This document shows, in pieces, positions 1 through 8,384 of a stretch of 64,000 nt of DNA (its first letter is position 1; every line of letters starts with the position of its first letter). Source of the stretch: Alphaproteobacteria bacterium. Its GTDB lineage: Bacteria > Pseudomonadota > Alphaproteobacteria > Rhodobacterales > Rhodobacteraceae. Location of the stretch: assembly GCA_030425145.1 (NCBI GenBank), contig JAUHVK010000001.1:62001-126000 (forward strand), read 5' to 3'. The position numbers and the translations under genes are program-made. Below the pieces are notes generated by a model. The model saw nothing but the letters and a program-made list of their open reading frames with translations, ran no database searches and was not told the DNA's origin.

Positions 1-1
1 T

Positions 2-511
2 GCCGATATTGAGCTGATCGCCAACGAAAAACGCAGCTTTCTGTTACACGACGCGTTGCGGCAAACCGACATGGACGCGTTTGCGTTCGATTTTGTGCTG
101 ATTGATTGCCCGCCGTCGCTGAACCTGTTGACCGTTAATGCGATGGTAGCTGCACATTCCGTTCTTGTGCCGTTGCAGAGTGAGTTCTTTGCCCTGGAAG
201 GCTTGAGCCAATTGATGCTGACGATCCGCGAGGTGCGCCAGTCGGCGAACCCTTCGCTACGGATCGAGGGCGTTGTGCTGACGATGTACGATTCCCGGAA
301 CAACCTTTCTCAGCAGGTTGAATCCGATGCGCGCGACAATCTTGGGGATCTGGTGTTCGAAACCGTAATCCCGCGAAATGTCCGAGTCAGTGAGGCGCCA
401 TCCTTTGCGATGCCAGTTCTTGAGTATGACACAAACTCCAAGGGCGCGATTGCGTACAGGGCGCTTGCGCTTGAATTTCTTGGGAAAAACGAAGCCAAAA
501 CAGCAGCGTAG
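2..511 (+). CDS. parA: Chromosome partitioning ATPase ParA (C-terminal part, cut by window start)
   Basis: ParA-type ATPases bind DNA nonspecifically and, with ParB-parS, segregate replicated origins. The window opens inside the gene, in a frame open from base 2, so the Walker A region is missing. What remains has the Walker B segment VLIDCPPSLNLLT, then the ParA/Soj C-terminal half with ESDARDNLGD and VIPRNVRVSEAPSF, both typical of chromosomal ParA. A TTG at 56 is an internal codon, not the start. parB follows 9 bases after the stop, as in the usual parAB operon. The match to chromosomal rather than plasmid ParA rests on sequence and context. Confidence 0.93.
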   Translation, partial: ADIELIANEKRSFLLHDALRQTDMDAFAFDFVLIDCPPSLNLLTVNAMVAAHSVLVPLQSEFFALEGLSQLMLTIREVRQSANPSLRIEGVVLTMYDSRNNLSQQVESDARDNLGDLVFETVIPRNVRVSEAPSFAMPVLEYDTNSKGAIAYRALALEFLGKNEAKTAA

Positions 512-520
512 GTAGAGCAA

Positions 521-1432
521 ATGGCCGAAAAGAAAGAACAAAGACGCGGCTTGGGCCGAGGGCTGTCGGCGCTCATGGCAGATATTGAGCCAAGCAAGGA
601 CGCCGAAGCAACTGCGCCGCAACGGCCAGTGCGAACACTGACAGTTGATCAGGTTTTCCCGAACCCAGATCAGCCGCGCCGCCAGTTCGATCCGGAGGCG
701 TTGGACGAATTGAAGATGTCCATCCGCGCCAAGGGCGTGATTCAGCCTTTGATCGTTCGGCCGCGAGCCAATGCGGAAAACCAGTATGAGATTGTCGCCG
801 GTGAACGCCGCTGGCGGGCGGCGCAGGCAGCGGGTGTTCACGAAGTACCTGTTGTCATACGCGAGTTTTCCGACGAAGACGTTCTGGAAATCGCGATCAT
901 CGAAAACATCCAGCGCGCCGATTTGAACCCGATCGAAGAGGCGGCGGGTTACGAACAACTGATGACACGTTTTGGGCATACCCAAGAAAAGGTGGCGCAG
1001 GCTTTGGGGAAAAGCCGCAGTCATATCGCAAACCTTCTGCGTCTATTGAACCTCCCGGATGTCGTTAAACAGGCGGTGGTCGACGGAAAGCTGTCGGCTG
1101 GACATGCCCGCGCGCTGATTACGGCGCCGGATCCCGTGTTGCTGGCAGGACAAATCGTTCGCCAAGGACTTTCGGTGCGAGAGACCGAGCGACTGGTGCG
1201 CGATGCTCAAAACGCAAGATCGGAGCCGAAGCCAAAGACGGCGTCGAAATCCACAGGGGGCGGCGTAAAAGACGCGGACACCAAGGCTCTTGAGGGCGAT
1301 CTGTCGGCCGCATTAGGCATGAAAGTGTCGATCAATCACAGTGCTGGCAAGGAATCCGGCGCAGTGACGATCAGCTATGACACGCTGGATGATCTCGACA
1401 AGTTGTGTGGCGTGCTCAGCTCAGCGAACTGA
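521..1432 (+). CDS. parB: Chromosome partitioning protein ParB
   Basis: ParB is the CTP-dependent clamp that loads at parS and stimulates ParA. The protein has 303 residues, a normal length. The basic N-terminus (RRGLGRGLSALM) is the ParA-interacting tail. The CTPase/ParB core has GERRWRA at about 94-100 and ENIQRADLNPIEEA at about 128. A helix-turn-helix (GKSRSHIANLLRLL) lies near 163-176, and a dimerisation domain ends the protein. It is translated right after parA. Its TGA stop abuts the stop of the convergent hemW with no spacer. Confidence 0.96.
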   Translation: MAEKKEQRRGLGRGLSALMADIEPSKDAEATAPQRPVRTLTVDQVFPNPDQPRRQFDPEALDELKMSIRAKGVIQPLIVRPRANAENQYEIVAGERRWRAAQAAGVHEVPVVIREFSDEDVLEIAIIENIQRADLNPIEEAAGYEQLMTRFGHTQEKVAQALGKSRSHIANLLRLLNLPDVVKQAVVDGKLSAGHARALITAPDPVLLAGQIVRQGLSVRETERLVRDAQNARSEPKPKTASKSTGGGVKDADTKALEGDLSAALGMKVSINHSAGKESGAVTISYDTLDDLDKLCGVLSSAN

Positions 1433-2578
1433 TCAGCCTTTGGCCAGCTGGGCGATGAGATAATTCAGGACAGGACGACCAGTGGCTGTTGCGCCGATGC
1501 GGTTGTTTTCGCTCCAGATCAGGCCGTCGGATTGATGATCTTCTAGGCGCCTCTGGTCAATCACGTCTTTGACGTCGTCTATTTGTAGGCCTTCAAGAAG
1601 CCTCAACCCCATGATGAGGCGTTCATCTGCAACATCTAGCAGTGAGAGAGGGGTGGATTCACGAATTCCGGTTCCGGCGACAACTTCGCTGAGCCACTTC
1701 TCTGGCTGTTTCCAGCATTCGGTTGCGCGGCGGATGCCATCGATCGTCAGTCGACCGTGTGCGCCGGGGCCGATTCCGGCGTAATCACCGCCGCGCCAGT
1801 AAAGCAGGTTGTGTTCGGACTCGGCGCCGGGTTTGGCGTGGTTAGAGACTTCATAGGCCACGTATCCCGCATCTTCGCACAGGCGTTGGGTCAAGTCGTA
1901 AAGGTCGGCACCAAGATCGTCAGATGGCAGGCCGCGGAGCTTTCCATTCTGCGCGCGATCCCAAAAGGCGGTGCCTTCTTCGATAGTCAGTTGGTAGAGG
2001 GACAGGTGATCCACCGCCATGTCGAGCGCCGTGGTCAATTCGCGCTCCCAATCGTCAAGAGATTGGTTCTGACGGGCGTAAATCAGGTCAAAACTAACGC
2101 GATCAAAGAAAGTGCGCGCAGTTTTGAACGCGGATTGCGCTTCTTCAACGGTGTGAAGACGGCCCAGTGCGCGGAGATCGTCGGGATCGAGTGATTGAAC
2201 CCCCAAAGACACGCGGTTGACGCCGTGTTTGGCGTAACCCTCGAAGCGATGTGTCTCAACCGAGGTGGGGTTGGCCTCAAGCGTGATTTCGATGTCGTTT
2301 GCGAAAGCCCAAACATCCCGCGCAGCGTCTAGAACGGCTTTTACCGTTTCCGGCTCCATCAAGCTGGGGGTTCCGCCCCCGAAAAAGATAGACGTCAGAA
2401 CGCGGGGGCCGGTTTCTGAACCGGTGCGTCGGATTTCCTTTGCCAACGCATCGGCCCAGCGAGACTGATCTACGGTAGAGCGAACGTGGCTGTTGAAGTC
2501 GCAATAGGGGCATTTCGCTGCGCAAAACGGCCAGTGCACATAAAGCCCAAACCCGCGTTCTTGCCAGAGTTCAGCCAA
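1433..2578 (-). CDS. hemW: Radical SAM heme chaperone HemW (HemN-like)
   Basis: HemW is a radical SAM protein related to coproporphyrinogen III dehydrogenase and acts in heme handling. From the TTG start at 2578 it has 381 residues. The 4Fe-4S motif is at C19, C23 and C26 (HWPFCAAKCPYC), followed by FFGGGTPSL and the SLGVQSL segment of the family. I chose TTG at 2578 because it overlaps the rdgB stop by 8 bases and gives the usual short N-terminus. The frame is open up to an ATG at 2656, which would add 26 non-homologous residues inside rdgB. True HemN has extra C-terminal features not seen here, so HemW is the better call. Confidence 0.92.
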   Translation of the reverse strand: MAELWQERGFGLYVHWPFCAAKCPYCDFNSHVRSTVDQSRWADALAKEIRRTGSETGPRVLTSIFFGGGTPSLMEPETVKAVLDAARDVWAFANDIEITLEANPTSVETHRFEGYAKHGVNRVSLGVQSLDPDDLRALGRLHTVEEAQSAFKTARTFFDRVSFDLIYARQNQSLDDWERELTTALDMAVDHLSLYQLTIEEGTAFWDRAQNGKLRGLPSDDLGADLYDLTQRLCEDAGYVAYEVSNHAKPGAESEHNLLYWRGGDYAGIGPGAHGRLTIDGIRRATECWKQPEKWLSEVVAGTGIRESTPLSLLDVADERLIMGLRLLEGLQIDDVKDVIDQRRLEDHQSDGLIWSENNRIGATATGRPVLNYLIAQLAKG

Positions 2579-3182
2579 AGCAGCCCGCCACAAACTTGCG
2601 GAACGCGTCGGCGCGGTGGCTGATCTTGTTCTTTTCCCAGCGATCCATTTCGCCAAAGGTCACATCATAGCCATTAGGCTGAAAAACCGGATCATAGCCG
2701 TGGCCCTGATCGCCGCGCATGGGCCAGACGATTTGGCCCTCCATGGTGCCGGGGAACACCTCGTCATGGCCATCAGGCCAGGCAAGAACCAGCGTGCAGC
2801 AAAACCGTCCGGTCCAAGGAGCTTTGACACCACTTTCAACGATGGCTCTGTGCGCTTTTTCCATCGCCATGACAAAGTCGCGCCCAGTCTCTGTTTCTGC
2901 CCAATCCGCCGTATATACACCCGGCGCACCGTTCAGCGCATCAATTTCAAGCCCGCTGTCATCGGACAGGGCCGGAAGGCCAGTGGCTTTGGCCGCTGCA
3001 TGGGCCTTGATGCGGGCGTTTTCAACAAATGTGGTGCCGTCTTCGACGGGTTCAGGCAGGTTCATCTCGGCCGCACCAACGACCGAGATACCGTAATCCT
3101 TCAAGAGATCGGCAATCTCCTCGAGCTTACCCTTATTATGGGTTGCGACGAGGAGTTGATTGTCTTCGAACCTACGGGTCAT
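2571..3182 (-). CDS. rdgB: XTP/dITP pyrophosphatase RdgB (Ham1 family)
   Basis: It hydrolyses non-canonical purine nucleoside triphosphates (ITP, dITP, XTP) to monophosphates, keeping deaminated purines out of nucleic acids. The protein has 203 residues. The N-terminal [12 protein letters not shown] substrate-binding segment, the [18 protein letters not shown] motif and a C-terminal [10 protein letters not shown] segment are all characteristic of Ham1/RdgB. It sits in a leftward operon rph-rdgB-hemW. Its ATG overlaps the rph TGA by 4 bases and its stop overlaps the likely hemW start, which points to translational coupling. Confidence 0.95.
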   Translation of the reverse strand: MTRRFEDNQLLVATHNKGKLEEIADLLKDYGISVVGAAEMNLPEPVEDGTTFVENARIKAHAAAKATGLPALSDDSGLEIDALNGAPGVYTADWAETETGRDFVMAMEKAHRAIVESGVKAPWTGRFCCTLVLAWPDGHDEVFPGTMEGQIVWPMRGDQGHGYDPVFQPNGYDVTFGEMDRWEKNKISHRADAFRKFVAGCFG

Positions 3183-3892
3183 TCCGCAGCCTTGAGCTGA
3201 AGCGCGACCAGTTCCTGAACCCCGGCATCTGCCAGATCCAGGAGTTCGGACATCTGAGTACGCGAGAAGGTGGCGCCTTCTGCGGACATTTGGATTTCAA
3301 TCAACTGACCGTCACCACGCATGATGAAGTTGCCGTCGACGCCTGCTTCGGAATCTTCAGGGTAATCGAGATCAAGCACGGGCTGACCTGCGTAAATCCC
3401 GCAGCTTACCGCAGCCACGGGCGAAATCAGCGGATCGCTTTTTACGTCGCCAACCTTCATCAGTTTGTTAACCGCAAGGCGCAGCGCCACCCAACCACCG
3501 GTGATTGATGCACAGCGAGTGCCGCCGTCGGCTTGGATGACATCACAATCGACGGTGATCTGACGTTCACCAAGCGCGACCCGATCGACGCCGGCACGCA
3601 GGCTACGACCAATCAGTCGTTGAATCTCGACGGTGCGGCCCTGCTGCTTGCCCGCCGCGCTTTCACGGCGCATCCGACTTGTGGTGGAGCGGGGCAACAT
3701 TCCGTATTCGGCGGTGACCCAGCCTAGGCCGGATCCCTTGATGAACGGAGGCACCCGATCTTCGATGGTGGCGGTGCACAGCACATGGGTGTCGCCCATG
3801 CGGATCATGCAAGAGCCTTCGGCGTGCTTGCTGATCCCGGTTTCGATTGAAACTGCGCGCATTTCGCTTAATTTCCGTCCTGACGGTCGCAT
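3179..3892 (-). CDS. rph: Ribonuclease PH
   Basis: This phosphorolytic 3'-5' exoribonuclease trims tRNA 3' ends. From the ATG at 3892 it has 237 residues, the usual RNase PH size, beginning MRPSGRK. It shows the family core [14 protein letters not shown] and [32 protein letters not shown]. The frame stays open upstream to 4060, but that would run into divergent hrcA and add unrelated residues. It is the first gene of a leftward operon with rdgB and hemW, and is divergent from hrcA across 106 bases. Confidence 0.96.
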   Translation of the reverse strand: MRPSGRKLSEMRAVSIETGISKHAEGSCMIRMGDTHVLCTATIEDRVPPFIKGSGLGWVTAEYGMLPRSTTSRMRRESAAGKQQGRTVEIQRLIGRSLRAGVDRVALGERQITVDCDVIQADGGTRCASITGGWVALRLAVNKLMKVGDVKSDPLISPVAAVSCGIYAGQPVLDLDYPEDSEAGVDGNFIMRGDGQLIEIQMSAEGATFSRTQMSELLDLADAGVQELVALQLKAAE

Positions 3893-3998
3893 GGTATATC
3901 CCCTTGATTGCCGTGTACGGATACAGGCAGGCTTTCTGGTTTCGCAAGCCAATAGTCTGTTGTGTGTATGGCTGTCACACTGGCTGTGAGGTGCGTGA
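3893..3998. promoter_or_regulatory. Divergent intergenic region rph / hrcA
   Basis: This 106-base gap must hold the promoters of both the leftward rph operon and the rightward hrcA-grpE operon. I looked for the CIRCE inverted repeat (TTAGCACTC arms) expected if HrcA regulated itself here and did not find it. I could not identify a convincing RpoH or sigma-70 promoter on either strand. Confidence 0.4.
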
Positions 3999-5069
3999 TT
4001 GAGCGACGGAACCAAACTTCTGGATGAGTTGAACGACCGGTCGCGGGAAGTTTTCCGCAAGGTCGTTGAGGGCTACCTTCTGAGCGGTGAGCCAGTGGGT
4101 TCGCGCACCTTGACGCGTACGCTTGAAGAAAAAGTCTCGGCAGCGACGATCCGCAATGTGATGCAGGACCTCGAATTCCTTGGCCTGCTCGACAGCCCGC
4201 ATATCAGCGCAGGGCGAATTCCAACACAGTTGGGTTTGCGCATGTTTGTCGATGGCCTGCTTGAAGTGCGCGATCTGAATCAGGACGATCGGCAGAAAAT
4301 CGACGCTACCGTGACCAGCAACAGCCAAGATGTAGCGTCCATTCTGGATCGGGTTGGGTCGGCGTTGTCTGGGGTCACTCAGGGCGCGTCGTTGGTGCTG
4401 ACGCCGAAACACGAGGCGGCGATCAAGCATATCGAATTCGTACCGGTGGGCGGTGATCAGGCCCTTGTGGTGTTGGTCTTTGCTGACGGTCATGTGGAAA
4501 ATCGACTTTTCACGCCGCCGCCGGGGCAAACGCCCAGCTCGATGCGAGAAGCGGCGAATTTCCTGAATGCGTTGGTTGAGGGCAAAACCCTCTCTGATCT
4601 GCGCCGCACAATCAAAGATGACATTGCCCGGAAACGCCGAGAACTCGATTCGCTTGCCGCCACTCTGGTGGAGCAAGGCTTGGCGATCTGGGACGATCAG
4701 GCCGACAAATCAGGGCGTCTGATTGTCCGAGGACGGTCGAACCTGCTGGCCGAAGACGCCCATGCAGAAGAGCTGGATCGGATTCGCGAGCTGTTTGATG
4801 ACCTTGAACGCAAACGGGATATCGCAGAATTTCTTGAACTTACCGAGCAGGGCGACGGTGTGCGCATTTTTATCGGCTCTGAGAACAAACTTTTCTCACT
4901 TTCGGGTTCCTCTTTGGTCGTGTCTCCATATATGAACGCTGATCGTAAAATTATCGGTGCGGTAGGGGTTATAGGCCCGACCCGTCTAAATTACGGACGG
5001 ATCGTACCGATTGTGGACTACACAGCGCATCTCGTCGGGAAATTGCTCGGCGACCGCAACCAAGGGTAA
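3999..5069 (+). CDS. hrcA: Heat-inducible transcription repressor HrcA
   Basis: HrcA represses groESL-type operons through CIRCE elements and is kept active by GroEL. The protein has 356 residues: an N-terminal winged helix ([18 protein letters not shown] and the [17 protein letters not shown] segment near 60-80), a GAF-like middle and a C-terminal dimerisation region with [21 protein letters not shown]. The start is TTG at 3999, directly after an in-frame TGA, so no earlier start is possible. grpE follows after 4 bases, the usual hrcA-grpE pair. Confidence 0.95.
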   Translation: MSDGTKLLDELNDRSREVFRKVVEGYLLSGEPVGSRTLTRTLEEKVSAATIRNVMQDLEFLGLLDSPHISAGRIPTQLGLRMFVDGLLEVRDLNQDDRQKIDATVTSNSQDVASILDRVGSALSGVTQGASLVLTPKHEAAIKHIEFVPVGGDQALVVLVFADGHVENRLFTPPPGQTPSSMREAANFLNALVEGKTLSDLRRTIKDDIARKRRELDSLAATLVEQGLAIWDDQADKSGRLIVRGRSNLLAEDAHAEELDRIRELFDDLERKRDIAEFLELTEQGDGVRIFIGSENKLFSLSGSSLVVSPYMNADRKIIGAVGVIGPTRLNYGRIVPIVDYTAHLVGKLLGDRNQG

Positions 5070-5073
5070 CGAA

Positions 5074-5640
5074 ATGGCCGAAACGGATCACACGAAGGAT
5101 TTTCTCGACAGTCTGGCCGAGGCTGAGGCCGAGGAGAACGAGGCCTTCGCAGAAGAAATCGACAGCGAAGCGGTGGAGTTGGACTCCCTGCGCGCCGAGC
5201 GGGATGATCTGAAAGACAAGTTCATGCGCGCATTGGCTGAGGCCGAGAATGCGCGCAAGCGGTCAGAAAAGGACCGTCGCGAGGCACAGCAATATGGCGG
5301 GTCGCGTTTGGCACGCGATCTTCTGCCGGTTTATGACAACCTTCAGCGGGCTCTGGATGCCATTCCCGAAGATCAGCGCGAGGCGTCGAAGGCATTTATC
5401 GAAGGCGTCGAGTTGACCATGAGGGAATTGCTGAACGTGTTTAGCAAGCATGGTGTCACGGCAATCAAGCCCGCCGTCGGCGACAAGTTCGATCCGCAGA
5501 TGCACGAGGCGATGTTCGAGGCACCTGTTCCCGGCACCACCGCTGGTGAGATCATCCAGGTCTCGACCGAAGGCTTCATGCTGTACGACCGCCTTCTGCG
5601 CCCGGCGCAGGTTGGCGTCAGCTCAATGCCGAAATCCTGA
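5074..5640 (+). CDS. grpE: Nucleotide exchange factor GrpE
   Basis: GrpE releases ADP from DnaK and completes the DnaK-DnaJ chaperone cycle. It has 188 residues from ATG 5074. An acidic coiled-coil N-terminal half (EAEAEENEAFAEEIDSEAVEL) is followed by FMRALAEAENARKRSEKDR and a C-terminal beta domain with GVTAIKPAVGDKFDPQMHEAMFEA, the GrpE signature. It is co-transcribed with hrcA. The stop is 1 base from the stop of convergent mutS, and no hairpin terminator is visible between them. Confidence 0.96.
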   Translation: MAETDHTKDFLDSLAEAEAEENEAFAEEIDSEAVELDSLRAERDDLKDKFMRALAEAENARKRSEKDRREAQQYGGSRLARDLLPVYDNLQRALDAIPEDQREASKAFIEGVELTMRELLNVFSKHGVTAIKPAVGDKFDPQMHEAMFEAPVPGTTAGEIIQVSTEGFMLYDRLLRPAQVGVSSMPKS

Positions 5641-5641
5641 A

Positions 5642-8329
5642 CTAGTCGTCCTGCAGAAGCGCTTTCAGGTTATACAGAGCCTGTAGTGCCTCTATCGGAG
5701 TCATTTCATCGGGGTGCAGATCTTTGATCTGCGCCTCGATTTTGCTTTCGGCGGCTGGCTTGACAGGCTGTGGCGCATTGGCGACCGCCGAGAAGAGCGG
5801 GAGATCGTCGATCAGCGCTTTAGGTGACGTGTTCTCACGTTCCCCTTTTTCCAACGCATCGAGAACAGATCGTGCGCGCGTGATCACGGCCGGCGGAAGG
5901 CCCGCAAGCTGCGCCACCTGCACACCGTAAGACCTGTCGGCTGCGCCATCGCGGACTTCGTGCAGGAAAATCACCTCTCCGTCCCACTCCCGCACGGCGA
6001 CAGTGGCGTTTTTCACGCCGTCGAGCGTGTTCGCGAGCGTGGTCATTTCGTGATAATGGGTGGCAAAGAGCGCGCGAACCTTGTTGACGGATTGCAGATG
6101 CTCCAGCGTGGCCCAGGCGATGGAGAGGCCGTCATAGGTGGCGGTGCCCCGCCCGATTTCGTCGAGGATCACAAGCGCGCGGTCGTCTGCCTGGTTCAAG
6201 ATCGCGGCGGTTTCGACCATTTCCACCATGAATGTCGACCGTCCGCGCGCCAGATCGTCGGATGCGCCAACGCGACTGAAGATCTGGCTGACCACGCCAA
6301 TATGCGCCGATTTTGCCGGAACGTAAGAGCCGATCTGCGCCAGCAGAGCGATCAAGGCGTTCTGGCGCAAGAATGTCGATTTACCGGCCATGTTCGGGCC
6401 GGTCAGCAACGTCATCGCAGCTTTGTCGGTTTCGGCTGAAAGGTTGCAGTCATTGGCCACAAATCCGGTGCCGCCTTGCGCCCTGAGAGAGCGTTCGACC
6501 ACCGGGTGACGCCCGCCTTCGATGTCAAAGGCGCGGCTATCGTCTACGGTAGGCCGGCACCAATCCAAATCGGTGGCGAGGTCGGCCAGAGCGGTGGCGA
6601 GATCAAGTTCGGCCAAGCCACTGGCAAGTGCGTTGAGCGCCGCTTGATGGTCGAGAATGGCTCGACTTAAGGTGGCATAGAGCCGCTTTTCGATCTCGAT
6701 CGCCTCAGATCCCGCGTTCAAAATTCGCCGTTCAAGTTCCGAAAGCTCTACCGTGGTAAAGCGGATCTGGTTTGCGGTGGTCTGCCGATGAATGAAGGTC
6801 TCACTCAAGGGTGGAGCCATCATTTTTTGCGCGTGGGTCGCGGTAGTCTCGATGAAGTAACCAAGGACGTTGTTGTGTTTGATCTTGAGCGAGGTCACAC
6901 CGGTCGCCTCGGAGTACTGCGCCTGAAGGCCAGCAATCACGCCGCGCCCTTCATCGCGCAGCTTGCGGGCTTCGTCCAGGCCATCTTCGTAACCGGGCGC
7001 GATGAACCCGCCATCGCGCGCCAGCAACGGCGGCTCCGCGACAAGCGCTTCGTCGAGAAGGTTGGCAAGATCGGTGTGGCCGGTGCAGGCAGACATGGCG
7101 CTGCGCAAGATCTCTGGCAGATCATGTGTCTCTAACATACCCGAAATCGCTTCAGCTTGCTCCAAAGCGTTTCGGATCGCCGCCATATCGCGCGGCCCGC
7201 CGCGATCAAGACCAAGACGCGACAACGCGCGATCTACGTCTGGGACACGTTTCAACGCTTCGCGGACCTGACGGGCGGTCATCGGATCGGAAATGGCCCA
7301 AGTGATCGCGTCTTGTCGGTTGTGGATGACGTTCAAATCGCGGGAGGGTGTGGACAACCGCCGCTCTAAAAGCCTGGCACCGCTGGCCGTTGCGGTTCGG
7401 TCGATCACGGACAGCAAGGAACCCGCGCGCCCGCCTTGCAGTGAATGCGTCAACTCGAGGTTTCGCCGTGTGGCGGCGTCGATCTGCATCGAATTGCCCA
7501 GCTTCTCCTGCTGCGGTGGACGCAACAAGGGCAGGCGGCCTTTTTGCGTTAGATCGAGATATTCGATTAGCGCACCCATTGCGGACAGTTCGGGGCGGGA
7601 GAAGTGTCCGAACGCATCCAGGGAGGATACGCTGAACTGCTGCGTCAGGCGGGCTGTCGCACCCGTGGAATCGAAGGTGGACTTGCCAAGGATTGTCGGC
7701 TCCAGCCCCAGATCATGAAGGACACCCGACAACGCGTCCTCAGTTCCTTCGGCCAACAGGATCTCTGACGGCAAGAGCTGCGCCAATTCTGGACCGATGC
7801 GGGCCAGCGATAAGGGAAGCACGTGTAGCGCGCCGGTTGAAATATCGGTCCAGGCAAGCGCCCAATTGTCTCTCACACACGCCAAAGCAGCCAAGAAATT
7901 GTGTCGGCGCGCTTCGAGCAAGGTTTCTTCAGTCAACGTCCCGGGCGTGACCAGACGCACCACATCGCGTTTGACAACAGACTTGGACCCGCGCTTTTTC
8001 GCCTCTGCCGGGCTTTCCATCTGTTCACAGACGGCGACGCGAAACCCCTTGCGGATGAGCGTCAGCAGATAGCCTTCGGCGGCATGGACCGGAACGCCGC
8101 ACATCGGGATGTCGTCCCCGTCGTGTTTGCCGCGTTTGGTGAGCGCGATGTCCAGCGCTTCGGCTGCCGCAGCAGCGTCATCAAAGAACAATTCGTAAAA
8201 ATCGCCCATGCGATAGAACAATAAAGCATCCGCATACTGGGATTTTATTTCCAGATATTGCGCCATCATGGGTGTGACGGGTGATTTATTCGCGTTCACA
8301 AGCTTCCCCTTGGTGCTTTGGCGTGACAT
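5642..8329 (-). CDS. mutS: DNA mismatch repair protein MutS
   Basis: MutS recognises mismatches and recruits MutL. From ATG 8329 the protein has 895 residues. The mismatch-binding domain begins with TPMMAQYLEIKSQYADALLFYRMGDFYELFFDDA and carries the Phe-X-Glu motif there (DFYEL). The connector, core and clamp follow, then the ATPase with Walker A GPNMAGKST and ILDEIGRGTATYDG. The frame is open to 8482, but that would overlap the divergent maeB, so the internal ATG is preferred. A downstream ATG pair (MMAQYL) is a possible alternative. Confidence 0.95.
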   Translation of the reverse strand: MSRQSTKGKLVNANKSPVTPMMAQYLEIKSQYADALLFYRMGDFYELFFDDAAAAAEALDIALTKRGKHDGDDIPMCGVPVHAAEGYLLTLIRKGFRVAVCEQMESPAEAKKRGSKSVVKRDVVRLVTPGTLTEETLLEARRHNFLAALACVRDNWALAWTDISTGALHVLPLSLARIGPELAQLLPSEILLAEGTEDALSGVLHDLGLEPTILGKSTFDSTGATARLTQQFSVSSLDAFGHFSRPELSAMGALIEYLDLTQKGRLPLLRPPQQEKLGNSMQIDAATRRNLELTHSLQGGRAGSLLSVIDRTATASGARLLERRLSTPSRDLNVIHNRQDAITWAISDPMTARQVREALKRVPDVDRALSRLGLDRGGPRDMAAIRNALEQAEAISGMLETHDLPEILRSAMSACTGHTDLANLLDEALVAEPPLLARDGGFIAPGYEDGLDEARKLRDEGRGVIAGLQAQYSEATGVTSLKIKHNNVLGYFIETTATHAQKMMAPPLSETFIHRQTTANQIRFTTVELSELERRILNAGSEAIEIEKRLYATLSRAILDHQAALNALASGLAELDLATALADLATDLDWCRPTVDDSRAFDIEGGRHPVVERSLRAQGGTGFVANDCNLSAETDKAAMTLLTGPNMAGKSTFLRQNALIALLAQIGSYVPAKSAHIGVVSQIFSRVGASDDLARGRSTFMVEMVETAAILNQADDRALVILDEIGRGTATYDGLSIAWATLEHLQSVNKVRALFATHYHEMTTLANTLDGVKNATVAVREWDGEVIFLHEVRDGAADRSYGVQVAQLAGLPPAVITRARSVLDALEKGERENTSPKALIDDLPLFSAVANAPQPVKPAAESKIEAQIKDLHPDEMTPIEALQALYNLKALLQDD

Positions 8330-8384
8330 TAAGGCGACCGACCCGGGTGGAAAACCCGATTTTGACGTATGAGGCCTCTGACGC

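Noticed and set aside
2551-2575. GTTC...GTTC near hemW/rdgB as an alphaproteobacterial LexA box
   Set aside because: The spacer is 8 bases, not the required 7, and the site is within coding sequence.
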